Assembly: GCA_019426215.1 (NCBI GenBank)
Contig: CM033393.1
Coordinates: forward strand, 9,396,046 to 9,460,045
Direction: 5' to 3'
Source: Buddleja alternifolia
Lineage: Eukaryota > Streptophyta > Magnoliopsida > Lamiales > Scrophulariaceae
DNA length: 64,000 bases
Part shown: piece after piece, positions 58,988 to 64,000 of the stretch
How positions within the stretch are numbered: the stretch's first letter is position 1
How the letters are laid out: the number at the start of each line of letters is the position of its first letter
Program-made: the position numbers and the translations under genes
Notes under the pieces: model-generated
The model's database searches: none
What the model was told of the DNA's origin: nothing
The model's input: only the letters and a program-made list of their open reading frames with translations

Positions 58988-60496
58988 AGTCCTTTGTGCG
59001 AAAATCTGAAGGAAACAAGGAAGAAGGCAATAGAACATCAAGAACAAGAATTTATCTTGTGTGATAGGGAGTTTTCAATTAATCTTCTTAAATTAGTTTG
59101 CTATGATTATTAAGATTATTGATTATTTCTTTTTCGCAATTATGAACTAATTTCATCTAGACAAGGGTTATGTGAAAAATATTTTATGATTTATGATTAT
59201 TAAGGTTTGAGTTTTTCTAGATTAATTTTGTTTCTCGTTACATATTTGATATTATTCTCTACGCATGCTATTGCCTGATCACCAATGGTTTTAATTTGAT
59301 GCTTGATAGATATTATTCTATACTAAGAGGAGATAGATTAAGGTAGATCTAGATTATCAAATATCATAACCTAAGAATTGACTAGAGATAGAATCGATTC
59401 AGTTGTGTGGGTTTTTGTGATAAGGAGACCAGATTTGAAACCATGATCTTTGTAACCAAGGAGTTTCCTGGATCGAATAAATGCGTTTTAGTTATTTTAA
59501 TCTTCACTATAAAGATATAAGGAGTTGTTGACAGAGATAGAACCATTATATCAAAAAATTGGATAGTGGATATATTAGGAGATTTCGCGATAAAAAGAAC
59601 ACTCTAACAATCCGATAATCTTTGAATCGCTAATCATAAGCGATAACATAGTTGGATCATAACCTTAGTCGTTTTCTCTCTTAAGCAAATCTTATTGTGT
59701 CTATTGCCGCCTTTTAGTTAATCTGTTTTACAACCAAAACCCATCACACCATAATTCAAAACATTTAACTCAAGAATTGTTAACGTGGTACTTTTAATAA
59801 TCAAATAGAATTATCCTTTGAATACTATATATGGACTTAATTTACTGTATTACTTGTATGATCTAATATACTTGCTAGGGTTTTTCATGTTAAGTTTTAA
59901 GCTCTATTGCCGGGGATAATTCTTCATTTGATTTTAGAATTTTGTTACCGCTTTTAAGATTAAATAACTATTTAATTTATTTTTATTTCTCGTTTTTCTC
60001 TGTTTTTTTTTAGATGATCTTTGGTGTAGTGCATGACCCGCAATTCATCTGAAGAACGAGCTGAGTTTGATCCCTAGATTGAAAGTACTTTTAATTGGAG
60101 AAAGAGAGAAAGAAACAAGAAGTCGACTTACTCTGTGCAATGGTTGAGAATGTTGAAAAACCACCAGCCGTCGTTGTTCCACCACTTGCTGCAAACCCAC
60201 CACAAGCCTTGAGAGACTACATCATGCCTAATCTTCAAGGCGTTGGTTCAAGCATTCGTGTGCTGCGAATGCCTTTGAGATTATGTCCGCAGTTATACAG
60301 ATGTCAGCGAATAAAGTGCAGTTTCATGGGCTACAAAACGATGAATATCATTAGCATATTGTCCGCGTCTTGGAGATATGCAACACATTTCGTTCCACAG
60401 GGGTCTCTAGTGATGCCGTGCAAGCATACGACCCCCCTCTTTCTCTGCAAAAGTCGTCGTCATCTATCTTAGATATGACTTCTCTTTTGCTTTTTA
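58988..60496 (+). mobile_element. Athila-type fragment, second copy
   Basis: Collinear with 42545-44053, with about 14 differences by eye over 1.5 kb. The gag start at 60033 keeps AEFDP, the family pattern, where copy 1 has lost a base; a stop follows at once. Its start coincides with the Gypsy-3 LTR border. Confidence 0.75.
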
Positions 60497-61702
60497 TGTT
60501 GAAGCCCAACAAGATATTGAGCCTACAAGCTTCAAGTCCAGTCCAACCCATTCTACAATGGGCCAATAACCTAGGGACTATTATGTAATTATTAGACTAG
60601 GGTTTTTTTATATCCGTTGTGTATTTGTGTATATATATGTATCATTCAGATACAACAAGCAAGCAACATATATTCTCTTCCAACATTCTTCTCGTTTGTA
60701 TTTTAGTATAAACTTCCTATTTTAGCATGGCATCAAGAGCCTGAATCTTGAGGTTTTCTTTTCACATCGTTCGATCGATCTTGGTGTTCTTTCACAGCCT
60801 TTGGCCGATTTTTTTTTGTCCTTATCACTGATTCATAATTTTTTATACCTCAAGTACACCATTTCCGCCGGATCTGCTACGGGTTGCGTCTGTTCTCTCT
60901 CATTTCGTCTTCAGCAGCAGCTCTGTGTTTCTTTTCGTCGGATTCGCTCATCTCACAGCCGGATTCGCTCGGGAGAGACCTTTTCGTCAAGTCTGCTCGA
61001 TTCACGCCGTATCTGTTCGTCTTTTCGCTGGATTCGGTCGTCAATCGTCGGATCTACCTCGGGAGAGACGTTTTCCGCCGGATCTGTTTTTTATTATCGC
61101 CGTACTGTTCATTCGAGCATTTCGAGCGCGTACTGTTCATTCGAGCACTTCGAGCGCGTACTGTTCGTTCCAGCGTTCGAGCGCGTACTATTCGTTCGAG
61201 CGTTCGATTGCTTCATTCGAGCGTGCACTGTTCACGACATACTGTTCACTACTGTTCATTCGAGCGTGCACTGTTCATTCGAGCATTCGAGCATGCACTA
61301 TTCATTCGAGCATTCGAGCGTGCACTGTTCACTACTGTTCACTATTGTTCATTCGAGCGTGCACTGTTCATTCGAGCATTCGAGTGTGCACTGTTCATTC
61401 GAGCGCTTCATTCGAGCGTGCACTGTTCATTCGAGCGCTTCATTCGAGCGTGCACTGTTCATTGTTCACGGCATTACTGTTCACTACGCGGTTCATTTGC
61501 GTGTGACGCGAATCTCTAACGTACTACGGATCCGATCTCTTACATACCGCTTCCGCTTCATCTCTTGATAACTTTTTTCTGTATTTTTTTTATAACAAAA
61601 AATACAGTGGTAAATTGGCTTAATCTCTTCTTCCGCTTATCGACTCATTCTATGCTGTTTTTTTTCTGTTGTAAATTTGTGTTTGTCTCCTGCATAAACT
61701 AA

Positions 61703-63229
61703 ATGGCTGACAATACAAATAAGGATGTCACCGTTGTTACTGTTGTCTCTAATCTAGATGCTAGTAACCCCTTACATTTACATGCTTCTGATTCAACTAG
61801 CATGAATATTATCCCTTATGTGCTTACTGGTTGTGATAACTATGCTATTTGGAGTCGTGCTATGTCAATTGCATTAATGGGTAAAAATAAATTGGGATTT
61901 GTGTTGAACTCTGTGCCTTATCCCACTGACCCGATCATGAAAAATCAGTGGGACAGGTGCAATGCTGTTGTTCTCTCTTGGATTCTTAATTCTGTAAGTA
62001 AAGATATTTATTCTGGTTTGGTATTTGCAAGTAAAGCCTCTGATGTATGGTCTCGACTAAATTCCACTTATAATAAAGTTGATGGATCTAAAATTTTTTC
62101 TATTCATCAAGAAATTTCTCAACTTCGTCAAGGTTCTGATCCTGTTTCTGTGTATTTTTCTAAATTAAGCATGTTGTGGGATGAGTATTCTGCTCTAATT
62201 GCTTGTCCTCCATGTACTTGTGATGTCTTTACCCATTCTCAGAAACATGAACAAAACCTCAAATTAATGCAGTTTCTTATGGGTCTAAACGAAAAATATT
62301 TTGCTGTTAGAAGTAACATTATGCTTCGTGTACCTTTACCTGATGTGATGAGTGCCTTCAACATTATTTCTCAAGAAGAATCTCATCGATCTATATCTCA
62401 CACGAGCACTATCAAGCATGCTTCTGCGTTCTCTAGTCAATTTTCTGACAAATCAAAAAACAAAGTTTCCACTAGACCTGTTTGTGAAAATTGTGGCATC
62501 ACCGGTCACACGATTGAGCGGTGCTACCGCCTTATTGGTTTTCCGGACAATTACAAAGAAAAAAGGAAACCTGGACAGAACAAACAATTTAACAAAAAAT
62601 CAAATGTTGCTGTCTCTGAAGACTGTGATTCTCTCCAGGCTGATTCCTCAAATGTCGGTTTTACCCCCGAGCAACATAATCAGATTTTGAAACTCGTGAG
62701 TATACAAAAGGAGTCAGGTGGTAACACAGCCAGTATGGCAGGTATATCATCCAACTCCTCTTCTGTCTGTCAAACTCCAAATGGTTGGATCGTTGATTCT
62801 GGGGCTACAGACCATATGGTCTCCTCCATCCAATATTTAACTGATGTTACATGTGTGGAACAACAAAATATTTTGATAAATCTTCCAAATGGAAATCATG
62901 CTAAAGTTACTCACATTGGAAAACTTGCATTACTTCCTAACATTGTTCTTTTTAATGTCCTTGTTTGTCCTATTTTTTGTTATAATCTAATGTCAGTCTC
63001 AAAACTAACTCAAGATAACTCTTGCAGTGTTAAATTCTCTAAAGATGTTTTTGTTATTCAGGATCTTCAGAGTGGAAAACTTTTGGGGACTGGTAAGCAA
63101 GATGGAGGGCTATACTTCTTCCATCGGCATACAGGTCCCCCCATCTCTTTGCTAATACTATTGATACATTTGCTTGCTCGGGTGTTCTCTGGCATAAACG
63201 TTTGGGACACCCATCTGATGTTGTTTTGA
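61703..63229 (+). CDS. Copia-B2 Gag-protease, open until a 1-base frameshift
   Basis: 508 codons: Gag with CCHC (CENCGITGHTIERC), no stop where copy 1 has TAA, protease WIVDSGATDHM, and the start of the pre-integrase. The frame is lost at a C run near 63137-63142 (six C here, seven in copy 1). Integrase continues in another frame to the window end (63200-64000), with RSDNGTEF preserved. Expected product: a truncated Gag-protease. Confidence 0.88.
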   Translation: MADNTNKDVTVVTVVSNLDASNPLHLHASDSTSMNIIPYVLTGCDNYAIWSRAMSIALMGKNKLGFVLNSVPYPTDPIMKNQWDRCNAVVLSWILNSVSKDIYSGLVFASKASDVWSRLNSTYNKVDGSKIFSIHQEISQLRQGSDPVSVYFSKLSMLWDEYSALIACPPCTCDVFTHSQKHEQNLKLMQFLMGLNEKYFAVRSNIMLRVPLPDVMSAFNIISQEESHRSISHTSTIKHASAFSSQFSDKSKNKVSTRPVCENCGITGHTIERCYRLIGFPDNYKEKRKPGQNKQFNKKSNVAVSEDCDSLQADSSNVGFTPEQHNQILKLVSIQKESGGNTASMAGISSNSSSVCQTPNGWIVDSGATDHMVSSIQYLTDVTCVEQQNILINLPNGNHAKVTHIGKLALLPNIVLFNVLVCPIFCYNLMSVSKLTQDNSCSVKFSKDVFVIQDLQSGKLLGTGKQDGGLYFFHRHTGPPISLLILLIHLLARVFSGINVWDTHLMLF

Positions 63230-64000
63230 AAGTTCTTAAACCCACCTTAAATATTCACGGTTCTATTGAAACACAGCCATGTGATATCTGTCACAAGGCT
63301 AAACAAACTAGAGAGCCCTTTCCGTTAAGTGACCATAAAACCACATTACCTTTCGAACTTATTCATCTTGACTTATGGGGTCCTTATAAGGTTGATAGTC
63401 ATGATGGTTTTAAATATTTTTTAACCATTGTTGATGATTTCTCACGAGCCACGTGGGTTTACTTACTTGTGTATAAATCTGATACTGTTCCTGTTTTAAA
63501 AACTTTTTTCTCTATGATAAAAAATCAATTCTCCAAAAATGTTAAAACTGTTCGTTCTGATAATGGTACCGAATTTATCAATCATGACCTTCGACAGTTT
63601 TTTCAAAATTTGGGTGTTAAACAGCAGTTTTCCTGTGTTGACACCCCTCAACAAAACGGGATAGTAGAGCGGAAACACCGTCACTTATTAAATGTTGCAC
63701 GTTCTCTAATGTTTCAGAGTAATTGTCCTATAGAGTATTGGTCTGAATGTGTTTTAACTGCTGTGTTTCTTATAAATCGTACACCTACATCGGTTCTTCA
63801 TGGTAAGAGCCCCTTTGAAGTCCTTTTTGGGTTTGCACCTCAGTTTGCTATTTTGCGTGCTTTTGGGTGTTTATGCTATGCTTCTATCTTTAATAACAAG
63901 GATAAATTTGAATCCAGAGCTCGCAAATGTGTTATGTTGGGCTATTCTGAAAATCGAAAAGCATATAAATTGCTTGATTTCGAAACCCATGATATCATTA
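63230..64000 (+). pseudogene. Copia-B2 integrase, out of frame with gag
   Basis: After the C-run shift the frame gives LWHKRLGHP, CDICHKAK, HLDLWGP, TVRSDNGTEF and QQNGIVERKHR, all catalytic residues in place, and stays open to the last base. The pol continuation is outside the window. Confidence 0.87.

Larger units (their letters stand above)
60497..64000 (+). mobile_element. Copia-B2, second copy, truncated by window end
   Basis: Begins with a 231-bp LTR (60497-60727) and primer site, leader minisatellite (about 61100-61480), then gag-pol. The position corresponds to copy 1 up to 47581. The preceding bases equal the copy-1 flank except the last (TTTTA versus TTTTC), so this is a duplicate of the same insertion and not a new one. 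Confidence 0.9.

Overview
The window is repeat-dense nuclear DNA from a flowering plant, probably a eudicot. Evidence for a plant: Ty1/Copia and Ty3/Gypsy (Tat and Athila lineages) LTR retrotransposons with tRNA-Met-type or TGGCGCC-type primer sites, CACTA (En/Spm) DNA transposons with a tnp2-type transposase and a Ulp1-protease gene, a tRNA-derived SINE, and AT-rich filler with TA, TTA and GA microsatellites. I see no convincing single-copy host gene, no tRNA or rRNA gene and no prokaryotic feature. The species cannot be named from the sequence.

Layout. 1-1634: two partial, apparently nested non-autonomous CACTA elements. 2317-41940: a four-level nest. The outer shell is an old minus-strand Tat-lineage Gypsy (548-bp LTRs, about 9-10% apart by eye). 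A minus-strand Copia element (Copia-A, 5319-31848) sits in its antisense extra ORF. Copia-A is split in its reverse transcriptase/RNase H region by a 15.8-kb CACTA element (7610-23368, exact ACC target duplication). That CACTA carries an apparently intact tnp2 transposase gene and a multi-exon Transposase_24/Ulp1-protease gene. An intron of the protease gene holds a 6.1-kb gag-only LTR retrotransposon (8474-14599, exact AAAAT duplication). Copia-A's 5' LTR also carries a 1.3-kb non-autonomous CACTA (30366-31671, GAA duplication). The Gypsy gag is interrupted by a probable solo LTR (38430-40571).

42545-49930: an Athila-type Gypsy fragment hosts a young Copia element (Copia-B1, 44054-49925, TTTTC duplication, nearly identical 231-bp LTRs). 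49931-52139: AT-rich spacer with a tRNA-derived SINE. 52140-55754: a plus-strand relative of the first Tat Gypsy, cut off in reverse transcriptase by an LTR of the gag-only family, which runs into a 100-N assembly gap (56274-56373). 56374-58987: minus-strand Gypsy gag/protease and its 5' LTR. 58988-64000: a second, roughly 99% identical copy of 42545-47581 (Athila fragment plus Copia-B2), cut by the window end.

How the parts relate: the CACTA transposase is expected to act on the subterminal ACAGCGGTT-type repeats of its own element and perhaps of the small CACTA derivatives. The retroelement pol genes of the Gypsy and Copia-A shells are full of stops and frameshifts and look dead, while the CACTA genes, the gag-only element and the Copia-B pair look much younger. 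The most unusual points are the antisense intron-bearing ORF in the Tat Gypsy, the protease gene whose exons remain open around a 6-kb intronic insertion, and the near-identical 5-kb duplication next to an assembly gap.
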